Part shown: positions 44,816 through 54,339 of the stretch, piece after piece
How positions within the stretch are numbered: position 1 is the stretch's first letter
Layout: the number at the start of each line of letters is the position of its first letter
From: CAVRUZ01 sp963724495
GTDB taxonomy: Bacteria > Actinomycetota > Actinomycetes > Propionibacteriales > DAIQRJ01
Assembly (NCBI GenBank): GCA_963724495.1
Contig: CAVRUZ010000002.1
Location: forward strand, 558,001-622,000
DNA length: 64,000 nucleotides
Direction: 5' to 3'
The notes under the pieces: generated by a model
What the model saw: only the letters and a program-made list of their open reading frames with translations
The model's database searches: none
Told to the model about the DNA's origin: nothing
Made by a program: the position numbers and the translations under genes

Positions 44816-45765
44816 GCAGCCAACCCGTAAGTCCCGGTAGTCCGCCGCCCGGTGCCCGGGACGTCGACCCGGACGAGCTCCGGTGGGCACCACTCCGCGT
44901 GATCGGCCGGTTCGCCGCAGCCTCGAACGCCACCCTGCTGGCCGAGGTGGAGTCGACCGCACCGGCGTCCGTTCAGCCGACCGGCAGCGCCCTGACGACC
45001 ACCGACGAGTCGGCGAGGCGGCCGCAGGGTCGTCTGGGCCGGACCAGTCGCCTTCAGGCCCCGGCCGACGGCTGCATCCGGGTCGTCTACAAGCCCACCC
45101 GCGGTACCCGGGCTCTGTGGGACTTCGAGGCGCCGTCGCTGGCCCGGCACGAGGTGGCCGCCTACCAGCTGGCGGCGGGCGCGGCCAAGATCGTCGGAGA
45201 GGAACCGCTTGTCCCGCTGACGGTGATGCGGGAGGCGGGACCGTTCGGTGAGGGCGCCGTGCAGCTGTTCATGGACGTCGACGACGACGTCGACAAGGTC
45301 GACGTCTTTCCGGTGGACGACATGCCCGACGCCGGCTGGCTGGTGGTGTTCGGCGCGGAGGACCGGGCGGGCAACGACCTGGTGGTTGCGCACGCCGACG
45401 TCGACCGGCTGCGCCGGATGGCCCTGCTCGACGAGGTCATCAACAACGCCGACCGCAAGGGCCAGCACGTGCTGACGCTCACCGACGGCCGGATCGTGGG
45501 CATCGACCACGGCCTGTGCTTCCACGTCGACGACAAGCTGCGCACGGTGCTGTGGGGCTATGCCGGCGAACCGCTCGACGCCGGCGACCTCGCGTTCCTC
45601 GACGCCCTCGACGAGACCGTGTCGGGCGACATGACCGAGCTGGCCGCGCTGCTCAGCGGCGACGAGTACGAGGCGCTGCTGCTTCGCCTGGCCACCGTCC
45701 GACTCCGTGGCACCTTCGCCGACCCGCCGTACGACCGGCACCCGATTCCCTGGCCGCCGCTGTAG
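44812..45765 (+). CDS. SCO1664-family (PI3/4-kinase-like fold) protein
   Basis: 317 residues from GTG 44812 overlapping the DUF3090 stop. 'VVYKPTRGTRALWDFEAPSLARHEVAAYQLA' carries the Lys of a kinase-like ATP pocket, 'MALLDEVINNADRKGQHVL' the catalytic-loop-like segment and 'VGIDHGLCFHVDDKLRTVLWG' the DxG-like metal site. The family resembles phosphatidylinositol-kinase-fold proteins (HipA/PI4K-like). Its substrate is unknown. Its place before mshC hints at an inositol- or mycothiol-linked role, though this is only an inference. Confidence 0.88.
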   Translation: MSSQPVSPGSPPPGARDVDPDELRWAPLRVIGRFAAASNATLLAEVESTAPASVQPTGSALTTTDESARRPQGRLGRTSRLQAPADGCIRVVYKPTRGTRALWDFEAPSLARHEVAAYQLAAGAAKIVGEEPLVPLTVMREAGPFGEGAVQLFMDVDDDVDKVDVFPVDDMPDAGWLVVFGAEDRAGNDLVVAHADVDRLRRMALLDEVINNADRKGQHVLTLTDGRIVGIDHGLCFHVDDKLRTVLWGYAGEPLDAGDLAFLDALDETVSGDMTELAALLSGDEYEALLLRLATVRLRGTFADPPYDRHPIPWPPL

Positions 45766-45924
45766 TCCGGCTGTCGGTGGTTGGCGCCGGTTGAATTCCT
45801 GGGCGCCCTGATACTTCCGGGCACCAGCGTGACCAACCGGCGCTGACGGTGGCTGTGGCTCATGCACGACGCCTGCGCTGGAACCGGGAGAGGCCGGCCG
45901 CCTTGCCTGGATAGGGTTCGCGCC

Positions 45925-47181
45925 ATGCACTCGTGGAGCCGGCCGTCCGTTCCCGACCTGCCGGGAACCGGGCCTGTGCCCCGGATCCGCGACGACCGAA
46001 GCGGGGAGCTCGTGGCCTCGGCCGGTCCTGGCTCGGGCAGCACGGAAGAGTCGACGGCCCGCCTGTACGTCTGCGGGATCACCCCTTACGACGCTGCGCA
46101 CCTCGGCCACGTGGCCACCTACCTGGCCTTCGACGTGCTGCAGCGGGCCTGGCTCGACGCCGGCCTGTCCGTCCGCTACGTGCAGAACGTGACCGACGTC
46201 GACGACCCCCTGCTGGAGCGCGCCACCCAGACCGGCCGCGACTGGCGAGAGCTCGCCTCCACCGAGCTGGACTCCTACCGGCGCGACATGCAGCGACTGC
46301 GGGTCCTGCCGCCCGACGAGCTCGTGGGCGTCGTCGAGTCGATGGACCTCTCGATCGATCTCGTCGCCCGGCTGGTCAAGGCCGGCGCGACCTACTCGGT
46401 CGAGGACGACCTGTACTTCCCGGTCAAGACAGCACCAGGCTTCGGCGCAATCCACGGACTGACGCCGGCCGACCTGCTCGCGATGTTCACCGAGCGCGGC
46501 GGCGATCCCGACCGCGAGGGCAAGCGGGACCCGCTGGACGCGCTGGTGTGGCGCGCCGAGCGCCCGGGTGAGCCGGCCTGGGAGAGTCCGTTCGGTCGCG
46601 GGCGACCGGGCTGGCACGTGGAGTGTTCGGCGATCGCCCTTGCCTGCCTCGGCCCTGACTTCGACGTCCAGGGTGGCGGCAGCGACCTGGTGTTCCCCCA
46701 CCACGAGATGTCCAAAGCGCAGGCCGAGGTCGTGCTGGCCGCCGAGCACGACACGCCGGTCTTCGCCCGCTGCTACTCCCACCAGGCGATGGTGCGGCTC
46801 GACGGCGTCAAGATGTCGAAGTCCCTCGGCAACATGGTGTTCGTCGACCAGCTGCGCCAGCGCGGCGAGGAGACGGCAGCGATCCGGTTGTCGGTGCTGG
46901 CCCACCACTACGACGACGAATGGGACTTCACCGACGAGGGAATGGCCGAAGGTGCCCGGCGTCTCGTCGCGTGGCGGTCGGCCGCGGACGCACGGGTCGA
47001 CGCGGTGGAGCTGGCGGCCGTGCGAGCCGCGCTCGCCGACGACCTCGACACCCCGGCCGCGCTGGCCGTGCTCGATGCGCGCGCCGGGCAGGGCGCCTCG
47101 GCGGACACGGACGGCGCCACGCTCGCCGACGTGGCCGACGCGCTGCTCGGTGTGGACGTGAGGGCGACAGACGAAGGCTGA
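45925..47181 (+). CDS. mshC: Cysteine:1D-myo-inosityl 2-amino-2-deoxy-alpha-D-glucopyranoside ligase
   Basis: ATP-dependent ligase adding cysteine to GlcN-Ins in mycothiol biosynthesis; related to cysteinyl-tRNA synthetase. 418 residues, the normal size. The zinc and ATP site 'VCGITPYDAAHLGHVATYL' includes the HIGH-like motif, 'GWHVECSAIA' and 'GGGSDLVFPHHEMSKAQAE' hold zinc ligands, and 'VKMSKSLGNM' is the KMSKS loop. It lacks the anticodon-binding end of CysRS. ATG 45925 opens 'HSWSRPSVPDLPG', the conserved start. This gene shows that the host makes mycothiol. Confidence 0.96.
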   Translation: MHSWSRPSVPDLPGTGPVPRIRDDRSGELVASAGPGSGSTEESTARLYVCGITPYDAAHLGHVATYLAFDVLQRAWLDAGLSVRYVQNVTDVDDPLLERATQTGRDWRELASTELDSYRRDMQRLRVLPPDELVGVVESMDLSIDLVARLVKAGATYSVEDDLYFPVKTAPGFGAIHGLTPADLLAMFTERGGDPDREGKRDPLDALVWRAERPGEPAWESPFGRGRPGWHVECSAIALACLGPDFDVQGGGSDLVFPHHEMSKAQAEVVLAAEHDTPVFARCYSHQAMVRLDGVKMSKSLGNMVFVDQLRQRGEETAAIRLSVLAHHYDDEWDFTDEGMAEGARRLVAWRSAADARVDAVELAAVRAALADDLDTPAALAVLDARAGQGASADTDGATLADVADALLGVDVRATDEG

Positions 47182-47241
47182 GGCAGCCGCGTCGATCCAG
47201 CGCCGGGTGGACCATGCAGCCGGGCAAGCATGCCGGCCGAC

Positions 47242-47259
47242 ATCCGGACATGTCCGGAT
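47242..47259. other. Perfect 18-bp palindrome between convergent genes
   Basis: ATCCGGACATGTCCGGAT reads the same on both strands. It lies between the converging mshC (ends 47181) and PAC2 (ends 47306) genes. A loop-less palindrome may form a cruciform or bind a dimeric protein; a terminator role is weaker because there is no loop or T-run. Confidence 0.7.
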
Positions 47260-47305
47260 CCGCGCCTGGACCGGTGCATGTTTGCGGCGGTGGGCAGCTG
47301 GCCGA

Positions 47306-48217
47306 TCAGCCCGGCTGGTCACCCGGATCGGAGCGCCGGTGCCGGTCGTCGCGGTTGCGGCGGCGCAGATAGCTCTCGAACTCCGCGGCGATGGCATCGC
47401 CGCTTGCCTCCGGCAGGTCGGTGGTGTCTCGTGCCTGCTCGAGCTGCCGCACGTACTCGGCGATCTCGTCGTCGTTGTCGGCCAGCTCGGCGACCCCGCG
47501 CTCCCAGGCCTTGGCCGACTCGGGCAGGTCGCCCATGTCGATGGCGAGGTCCAGGGCGTCCTCGACCTGGCGCAGGAGGGCGAGCGTGGCCTTGGGGCAC
47601 GGCGGCTGAGCAACGTAGTGGGGCACGGCCGCCCAGAACGAGACCGACGGGATCCCGAGCCGGTACGCGCCGTCGGTCAGCACCCCGTTGATGCCCGTCG
47701 GCCCCTCGTACCGGCTGGCTTCGAGACCGAGCATCTTCTCGTACTGCGGGTCGGAGGAGTTGCCGGTCACCTGGATCGGCCGGGTGTGCGGCACGTCGGC
47801 CAGCAATGCCCCGAGCAGCATCCAGACCGTTGCCGACATCTCGTCGGCCACCGCGAGCAGTTCCGCGACGAACGCGCGCCAGCGCATGTTCGGCTCGATG
47901 CCCTGCACCAGCAGCAGATCCCGGCCGGTGGACGTCCGCGCGAGGTGGAACCGCGTGCCAGGCCAGGTGATCTCCCGTTCGGGCGCCGCACCCGTGGGCG
48001 CGGCATCCGGGTCACCGGAGAACCGGACGGTCGGACGGTTCACCTGGAAGTCGTAGTACTCGTCGGGGTCGATACCGCCGATGTAGGTGGCATCGAAGAC
48101 GTTGATCAGGTGGTCGATCGCGCCGCTGGCAGCCTCGGCAGCGTCGTTCCAGCCCTCGAAGGCGGCGAGGACGACGGGATCGCGCGGCTCGAAGGGAAGA
48201 TCGAACTCCAGGACCAT
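47306..48217 (-). CDS. PAC2-family (proteasome-assembly-chaperone-fold) protein
   Basis: 303 residues. 'PVVLAAFEGWNDAAEAASGAIDHL' is the PAC2 start, followed by 'YDFQVNRPTVRF', 'LLLVQGIEPNMRWRAF', and 'GPTGINGVLTDGAYRLGIPSVSFWAAVPHYVAQPPCPKATLALL' (in parts). The C-terminal tail is helical and charged. In actinobacteria the family is conserved beside metH or mshC. The eukaryotic relative helps 20S proteasome assembly; whether this one does is unproven, although an ARC ATPase is found nearby. Convergent with mshC and divergent from metH. Confidence 0.9.
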   Translation of the reverse strand: MVLEFDLPFEPRDPVVLAAFEGWNDAAEAASGAIDHLINVFDATYIGGIDPDEYYDFQVNRPTVRFSGDPDAAPTGAAPEREITWPGTRFHLARTSTGRDLLLVQGIEPNMRWRAFVAELLAVADEMSATVWMLLGALLADVPHTRPIQVTGNSSDPQYEKMLGLEASRYEGPTGINGVLTDGAYRLGIPSVSFWAAVPHYVAQPPCPKATLALLRQVEDALDLAIDMGDLPESAKAWERGVAELADNDDEIAEYVRQLEQARDTTDLPEASGDAIAAEFESYLRRRNRDDRHRRSDPGDQPG

Positions 48218-48384
48218 CCGGCAAGACTATGCGCCGAGGTGGACACCGGTGGTGCCAGCGTCGCCCGCGTCGATCGGCTTGTGACCCCGTCGAACGCCGC
48301 CGACCGGTAACCTGAGCGGCACGGACGCGCGCGCGTGGTCCGGCGTACGTCCTTCCCCCGATCTACCCGCAGGAGTCGAGAACC

Positions 48385-51300
48385 ATGTCCGCAGCCACCA
48401 CATCAGTCGGTGAGACCCTTCGCGAGGCGCTGACGTCTCGCGTCGTCCTGGCCGACGGTGCGATGGGGACGATGCTGCAGGGGTACGACCTCCAGCTCGA
48501 CGACTTCCAGCAGCACGAGGGCTGCAACGAGGTCCTCAACGTCACCAGGCCGGACGTCGTCGCCGAGATCCATCGCGCGTACTTCGCCGCCGGCGCCGAC
48601 TGTGTGGAGACCAACACCTTCGGAGCCAACCTCGCGAACCTCGGCGAGTACGGCATCTCCGATCGGATCGCCGAACTGGCCGGTGCCGCGGCCAAGATCG
48701 CGGTCGAGGTGGCAGCCGAGTGCTCGACCCCCGAGCGCCGCCGCTACGTGCTCGGCAGTGTCGGACCCAGGAACCAAACTGCCCACACTGCGGCAGGCAA
48801 CGTTCGCCCAACTGCGGGACGCCTACTTCATCCAGATCGAAGCCATGGTGAACGCCGGCGTCGACGGCGTGCTCATCGAGACCGTGCAGGATCTGCTGCA
48901 GGCCAAGTCGGCCGTGATCGCTGCCCGCCGGGCGATCAGTGCTTCCGGGCGCGACGTGCCGCTGATCGTCAACGTGACGGTCGAGACCACGGGCACCCTG
49001 CTGATGGGCTCCGAGATCGGCGCGGCGCTCACGACTCTGCGACCGCTCGGCATCGACGTCATCGGTCTGAACTGCGCCACCGGGCCCGCGGAGATGAGCG
49101 AGCACCTGCGCTATCTCTCTCAGCACGCTGATATCCCGTTGGCCTGCATGCCCAACGCCGGCTTGCCGGTGCTCACCAGGGACGGTGCGCACTATCCGCT
49201 GACCGCGCCGGAGTTGGCCGAAGCACAGCAGCGCTTCGTGTCCGAGTACGGAGTCGGCCTCATCGGGGGCTGCTGCGGGACCACACCCGAACACATCGCC
49301 GCGCTCGCGGAGACCATCAAGGATCTCGCGCCGGCCAAGCGTGACGTGCAGGTGCTGGCCGGTGTGAGCTCGCTGTACAGCCACGTCGACTTCGACCAGG
49401 ACTCGTCGTACCTGTCGATCGGTGAGCGCACCAACGCCAACGGCAGCAGGGCATTCCGGGACGCGATGCTCGCCGGCAACATCGACGACTGCATCCAGAT
49501 CGCCCGTGCCCAGACGCGCGAGGGCTCGCACGTCCTCGACGTCTGCATCGACTACGTCGGCCGTGACGGTGCGCAGGACATGACCACGATCGCCGGCGAG
49601 CTCGCAACCGCCTCGACCCTGCCGATCGTGCTGGACTCGACCGAAACCCCAGTGCTGCGGGCAGGTCTGGAGTCCCTGGCCGGGCGCTGCATCATCAACT
49701 CGGTCAACTTCGAGGACGGCGACGCCCCCGACTCGCGGTTCTCGCGCACGATGGAACTGGTCCGCGAGCACGGTGCTGCGGTGATCGCCCTGACCATCGA
49801 CGAGGAGGGCCAAGCCCGAACGGCCGATCACAAGGTCGAGGTGGCTCAGCGCCTTGTCCGGCAGCTCACGAAAGACTGGGGCATGGACGTCGGCGACATC
49901 CTGCTCGACTGTCTGACTTTCACGGTGGCCACCGGCCAGGAGGAGAGCCGCCGCGACGCGCTGGAGACGATCGAGGCGATCCGGCGGGTGAAGAAGGAGA
50001 TCCCCGGGGTCCGCACCACCCTCGGCCTTTCGAACGTGAGCTTCGGGCTCAGCCCGGCCGCGCGAGCAGTGCTGAACTCGGTGTTCCTGCACGAGTGCGT
50101 CGAAGCCGGCCTGGACTCCGCGATCGTGCACGCCGCCAAGATCATGCCGATCAACCGGATCTCCGACGAGCAGCGCGAGGTCGCCCTCGACCTCGTGTAC
50201 GACCGCCGCCGTGGCCAGGACCACCCGGACGGTCCGTACGACCCGCTGCAGCGGCTGCTCGAACTGTTCACCGGAGTGAAGTCTGCCGACGCCAAGGCCA
50301 GTCGGGCTGCCGAACTCGCCGCCATGCCGGTGGACGAGCGCCTCGCCGCGCGCATCGTCGACGGCGACCGCAAGGGTCTGGAGCCCGACCTCGACGAGGC
50401 GCTGACCTCCAAGCCCGCTTTGGAAATCATCAACGACTACCTGCTGGCCGGCATGCGCACGGTGGGGGAGTTGTTCGGCTCCGGTCAGATGCAGCTGCCG
50501 TTCGTGCTGCAGTCCGCCGAGGTGATGAAGCTCGCGGTCGCGTATCTCGAACCCCACATGGAAAAGGCCGACGAAGGCGGCAAGGGCACGATCGTCCTGG
50601 CGACGGTCAAGGGCGACGTGCACGACATCGGCAAGAACCTCGTGGACATCATCTTGTCCAACAACGGGTACCGGGTCGTCAACATCGGCATCAAGCAGCC
50701 GATCAACGCCATCATCGAGGCCGCCGAGACCAACCGTGCCGACGTGATCGGCATGTCCGGCCTGCTGGTGAAGAGCACCGTGGTGATGAAGGAGAACCTG
50801 CAGGAGCTCGCCGACCGCGGGCTCGCGACGAAGTATCCGATCCTGCTCGGTGGCGCCGCCCTCACCCGCGCGTACGTGGAGCAGGACCTCGCGGAGATCT
50901 TCGCCGGCGAAGTCCGCTATGCGCGCGACGCGTTCGAGGGCCTTCGGCTGATGGAGGCGGTCCGGGCCGTGCAGAAGGGGGTGGCCGGTGCTGAACTGCC
51001 GCCCTTGCGCAAGCGCCGCGTCAGCGCCGGTGCCAAGGCCCGCGTCGGCGGCGGTGGCGACGGCGCCCCAGGCGACGAAGGCACTCCCGCCGAGCCGGTC
51101 ATCGACACCCGCCGCTCCGACGTCGCGACCGACACCCAGGTCCCCGAGCCGCCGTTCTGGGGCAGCCGGGTGGTCAAGGGGGTCGCACTGAAGGACTTCG
51201 CCGGGTTCCTCGACGAGCGCGCCACCTTCCTCGGCCAGTGGGGACTGCGCGGTTCGCGCGGCGACGGGCCGAGCTACGAGGAGCTCGTGGAGACCGAGGG

Positions 51301-51943
51301 CCGGCCGAGGTTGCGGATGTGGCTCGAGCGGATCGCCACCGACCACCTCTCCCAGGCCGCCGTCACGTACGGCTACTGGCCGGCGGTGTCGGAGGGCAAC
51401 AGCCTCCTCGTCCTCGATCCGGATGCACCCGACCCGGACAAGCCGCTGCAGACCTTCACCTTCCCGCGCCAGCGGCGCGACCGGCGGCTCTGCCTCGCCG
51501 ACTTCTTCAAGCCGCGCAGCTCGGGCGAGCTCGACGTCGTCGCCTTCCAGCTGGTCACGATGGGTCCGGAACTCTCGGGTGCCACCGCGGAGCTGTTCGC
51601 GGCCAACGCCTACCGCGAGTACCTCGAGCTGCATGGCCTGTCGGTCCAGCTGGCAGAGGCGCTGGCGGAGTACTGGCACCACCGGGTGCGGCAGGAGCTC
51701 AAGATCGACACGCAGGAGCCGGACGCCGTCCAGGGGCTGTTCGACGTCGAGTACCGCGGCTGCCGTTACAGCTTCGGCTACCCCGCCTGCCCGGACCTGG
51801 ACGACCGCGCCAAGCTGGTCCCCCTCCTGGTGCCGGAGCGGATCGGCGTCGAGCTGTCGGAGGAGTTCCAGCTGCACCCCGAGCAGTCCACCGACGCACT
51901 GGTGACCCACCACCCGGAGGCGAGCTATTTCAATGCTCGTTGA
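48385..51943 (+). CDS. metH: Cobalamin-dependent methionine synthase, frameshifted once
   Basis: Multidomain enzyme remethylating homocysteine; about 1185 residues. Homocysteine domain 'VLADGAMGTMLQGYDL' at the start, with zinc Cys in 'LNCATGP' and 'GGCCGTTPEH' (near residue 295). The folate domain opens near 'IGERTNANGSRAFRD'. The cobalamin domain holds 'KGDVHDIGKNLV' (His ligand near residue 743). The C-terminal SAM-dependent reactivation domain includes 'LAEALAEYWH' and 'FGYPACPD'. A linker rich in Gly/Ala sits before it. The ATG follows AGGAG at 48371. A surplus base at 48766-48770 breaks the frame (CCC-A-GGA should read GPGTKLP). No cobalamin riboswitch is seen in the 167-bp upstream region. 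Confidence 0.94.
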
Positions 51944-51948
51944 GTGGC

Positions 51949-52704
51949 ATGCCCGCTGAGCGCTACGGCGCCCCGGACATCTCCACGCCTCCCGGCACAG
52001 CTCCGATCCTGGACTTCGTCCCGGACGCCGCCGGGCAGCTACGTCGCCCGGCGGCCGTCCTCTGGGACCTGGACGGCACGATGCTCGACTCGGAGAAGGT
52101 CTGGTGGCAGGTCGAGCAGGAGCTGTTCGCCGAGAACGGCGGGCAGTGGACCGAGGAGTTCGCGCGGGCGTTGACCGGCAGCGACCTCTACGACTCTGCG
52201 GTCGCGATGATCGAGGCTTTCGGCTGGTCCGACCTGGAACCACATGCCCTCGTCACCGACATGGTCCGCAGGGTGGAGCTGCACCTGCTCGAACGGGTCG
52301 AGTTCCTTCCCGGCGTCGAGCGCCTGCTCGCGGAGATCGAGGCCGCTGGAGTCCCGATGGCGATCGTGACCGCCTCCTACAAGCCCTTGGTCGATGCGTT
52401 GCTCACCCAGACCGACGTGCACTTCTCCGCGCTCGTGACCGGAGAACGGGTCACGCGGGGCAAGCCCGACCCGGAGCCCTACCTGACGGCGGCCGAACTG
52501 CTGGGAGTCGATCCAGCCGACTGTGTCGCGATCGAGGACTCGGTACCCGGGGCCGCGTCGGCGAGTGCTGCCGGCTGCCACGTCCTCATCGTCCCGCACG
52601 CCGTGATTCCACCGGCGGGGGAGCGGCGCACGTTCGCGGACTCGCTCGTGGACGTGGACCTGGGGATGTTGTCAAGGCTGGTGGCAGTTCCGGCGGGCAG
52701 TTGA
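51949..52704 (+). CDS. HAD-superfamily hydrolase (beta-phosphoglucomutase-like)
   Basis: 251 residues. Catalytic Asps in 'AVLWDLDGTMLDSEKVWW', motif II 'PMAIVTASYKPL', Lys in 'GKPDPEPYLTAAELLGVDP' and the acid pair in 'CVAIEDSVPGAASASAAGC'. The helical cap after motif I points to subclass I (sugar phosphatase or mutase). It begins 5 bp after the metH stop, an arrangement common in actinobacteria. Its stop overlaps the TTG of the next gene. Confidence 0.9.
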   Translation: MPAERYGAPDISTPPGTAPILDFVPDAAGQLRRPAAVLWDLDGTMLDSEKVWWQVEQELFAENGGQWTEEFARALTGSDLYDSAVAMIEAFGWSDLEPHALVTDMVRRVELHLLERVEFLPGVERLLAEIEAAGVPMAIVTASYKPLVDALLTQTDVHFSALVTGERVTRGKPDPEPYLTAAELLGVDPADCVAIEDSVPGAASASAAGCHVLIVPHAVIPPAGERRTFADSLVDVDLGMLSRLVAVPAGS

Positions 52705-54180
52705 GCCCGTCCTCGGCCCCGCGGCGCCGCTTCTCTGCCCGGACTGCTCGCGCGCTGGGCGCAATCGCGCTCGTGGTCTCGGCCGTCCTCGCCGGGTGTG
52801 GGAGCGTCGCCGGTCCACCTTCAGATGTCACCGTCACGGTGGTCACGACCGCCGACTCTGGCGGACTCGACCCCGCGGAACGGTTCAGACCCCAGCAGGA
52901 ACTCCTGCTTCGCAACGTGTTCCAGACGCTGTTGACGGAGGGGCCGGACGGTGGGGAGCCGCTGAACGACCTGGCCGAGTCGTGCCGGTTCAGTACGCCC
53001 ACGGCCTACACCTGCCGGTTGAAGGAGGCCGGCTTTCCGGACGGCACGCGGGTCAGTCCGGCCGACGTGGCCTGGACGTTGGTCGGTCGCCGGGTCGAGC
53101 GACGCCCCGGTACCCCCCGAAGTGGCTCGCCTGCAGGGGTTGATCCGCTCCGTCCAGACCGTCGACGACTACACGTTCACCCTCGAACTGGCGCACCCGG
53201 ATCCGGCGCTGCCCTACCTGCTCACTCTGCCGGAGGCCGCGATCGTCCGGAGTGGCTCTGGCCTGGCGGCGGCAGGCGGCAGCGGCCCCTATCAGGTGGA
53301 ATCGGTGTCCGGCGATGACGTGGTGCTGGTCGCCAACCCGCACTACAGCTCCGCCGCAGTGGTGGCCAACGACCGGGTGGTGATCCGGCAGGTGGCCGAC
53401 GTCGACGCCGGCACGGCCGCGGTGGCCGACGGCTCCGCTGATGTCTTCTACCCAGGTGACGTGCGCCAGAGTGCGGCGCTCGTCACCGCGGCCGAAGGGA
53501 GCGAGATCACGCGCAGCGCCTCCGCCTCGATCACGGTCCTCACCCTGGACAAGGTCCTGCCCGCCGAGTCGGAGCAGCCGGTTCGGCAGGCCCTGGCGGC
53601 TCTTCTCGACCGACGCGCCCTCGCCCGTTCCGCCGACGAGACCATCGTCTCCCTGAACTCGGTGCTCCCGAGCGATCGCCCCTGGAGCACCGGACCGGCA
53701 CTCGAGGACGACAGCCCGGACCCAGGCCGGGCAGCCGAGTTGCTGAGTGTCGCGGGCGTGCAGACGCCCGTGCCCCTGCCGATCGTCAGGCCCGCTGGGC
53801 TGACCGACGCGCTCTGGGACGAGTTCCTGCGTCAGTTGAGCGCAGGCGGGCTGTTCGAACCCGCAAGCACCGAGGCCATCGGTGCAGCAGCGCAGGTGCT
53901 GACTCAATCGCCGGCCACGCCCGACCCGGTGGACTACCTGTCGCTCGCGACGGACTCCGACCGGTCACCCGTGCTGGCCGACCTGATCGATCGAGCCCGC
54001 AAAGACACTGACCTCGCGTCCAGGGAGCAGAGCGTGACCGACGCCCAGGACCACATCGCCGACAACTCGCTCGTGATCCCGCTGTGGCAGGGCACGAATG
54101 CGGCGGTGGCGCGTTCCGGCGTGGACGGCGTGACGGTCTCGCCGTTCCTGCGGCTGTGGCCACTGCGCCCGCCGGCGTGA
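52701..54180 (+). CDS. Family 5 extracellular solute-binding lipoprotein (oligopeptide type), frameshifted
   Basis: Binding protein of a peptide/nickel/opine ABC importer; about 492 residues. The TTG at 52701 overlaps the HAD stop. A basic segment, hydrophobic core and lipobox 'VLAGCGS' near residue 33 make it a lipoprotein. Body: 'GGLDPAERFRPQQELLLRNVFQTLLTEG', 'YTCRLKEAGFPDGTRVSPADVAWTL', and in the second frame 'VDDYTFTLELAHPDPALPYLL', 'GGSGPYQVESVSGDDVVLVAN'. The surplus base is near 53078-53084. The family's permease and ATPase genes are not here, so it may be an orphan or serve a distant transporter. The C-terminal 'NSLVIPLWQGTN' is typical. Confidence 0.85.
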
Positions 54181-54208
54181 AGATGCTGCGCCCGCCGGCG
54201 TGAAGATG
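54163..54208. repeat. 23-bp tandem duplication carrying the stop codon of the solute-binding gene
   Basis: CTGCGCCCGCCGGCGTGAAGATG occurs twice head to tail (54163-54185, 54186-54208). The TGA of the upstream gene lies in the first unit and again in the second. A recent slippage duplication; it does not change the protein. Confidence 0.9.
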
Positions 54209-54339
54209 CAGGCGCGCCCAGCCTCTCCGCCGACGAGCCGACGATGGGACGACCCCAGGGTGAGGCCGTCGCGCGTGTTGGATGGTGGCGGCGGACCGAC
54301 GGCCGGTGCCGATCCGCGCCAGCTGAAGGAGGACCGCCC

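Noticed and set aside
44413..47613. Very long minus-strand open frame (over 1000 codons) across DUF3090, SCO1664-like and mshC
   Set aside because: It is the antisense shadow of three well-supported genes; its product is Arg/His/Val-rich low-complexity sequence with no motif.
48218..48384. Cobalamin riboswitch upstream of metH
   Set aside because: I looked for the conserved B12-box-like core and the expected length; the 167-bp leader shows neither.
48542..52243. Minus-strand open frame of over 1200 codons opposite metH
   Set aside because: Shadow of metH; composition follows from GC-rich third positions and no domain is recognisable.
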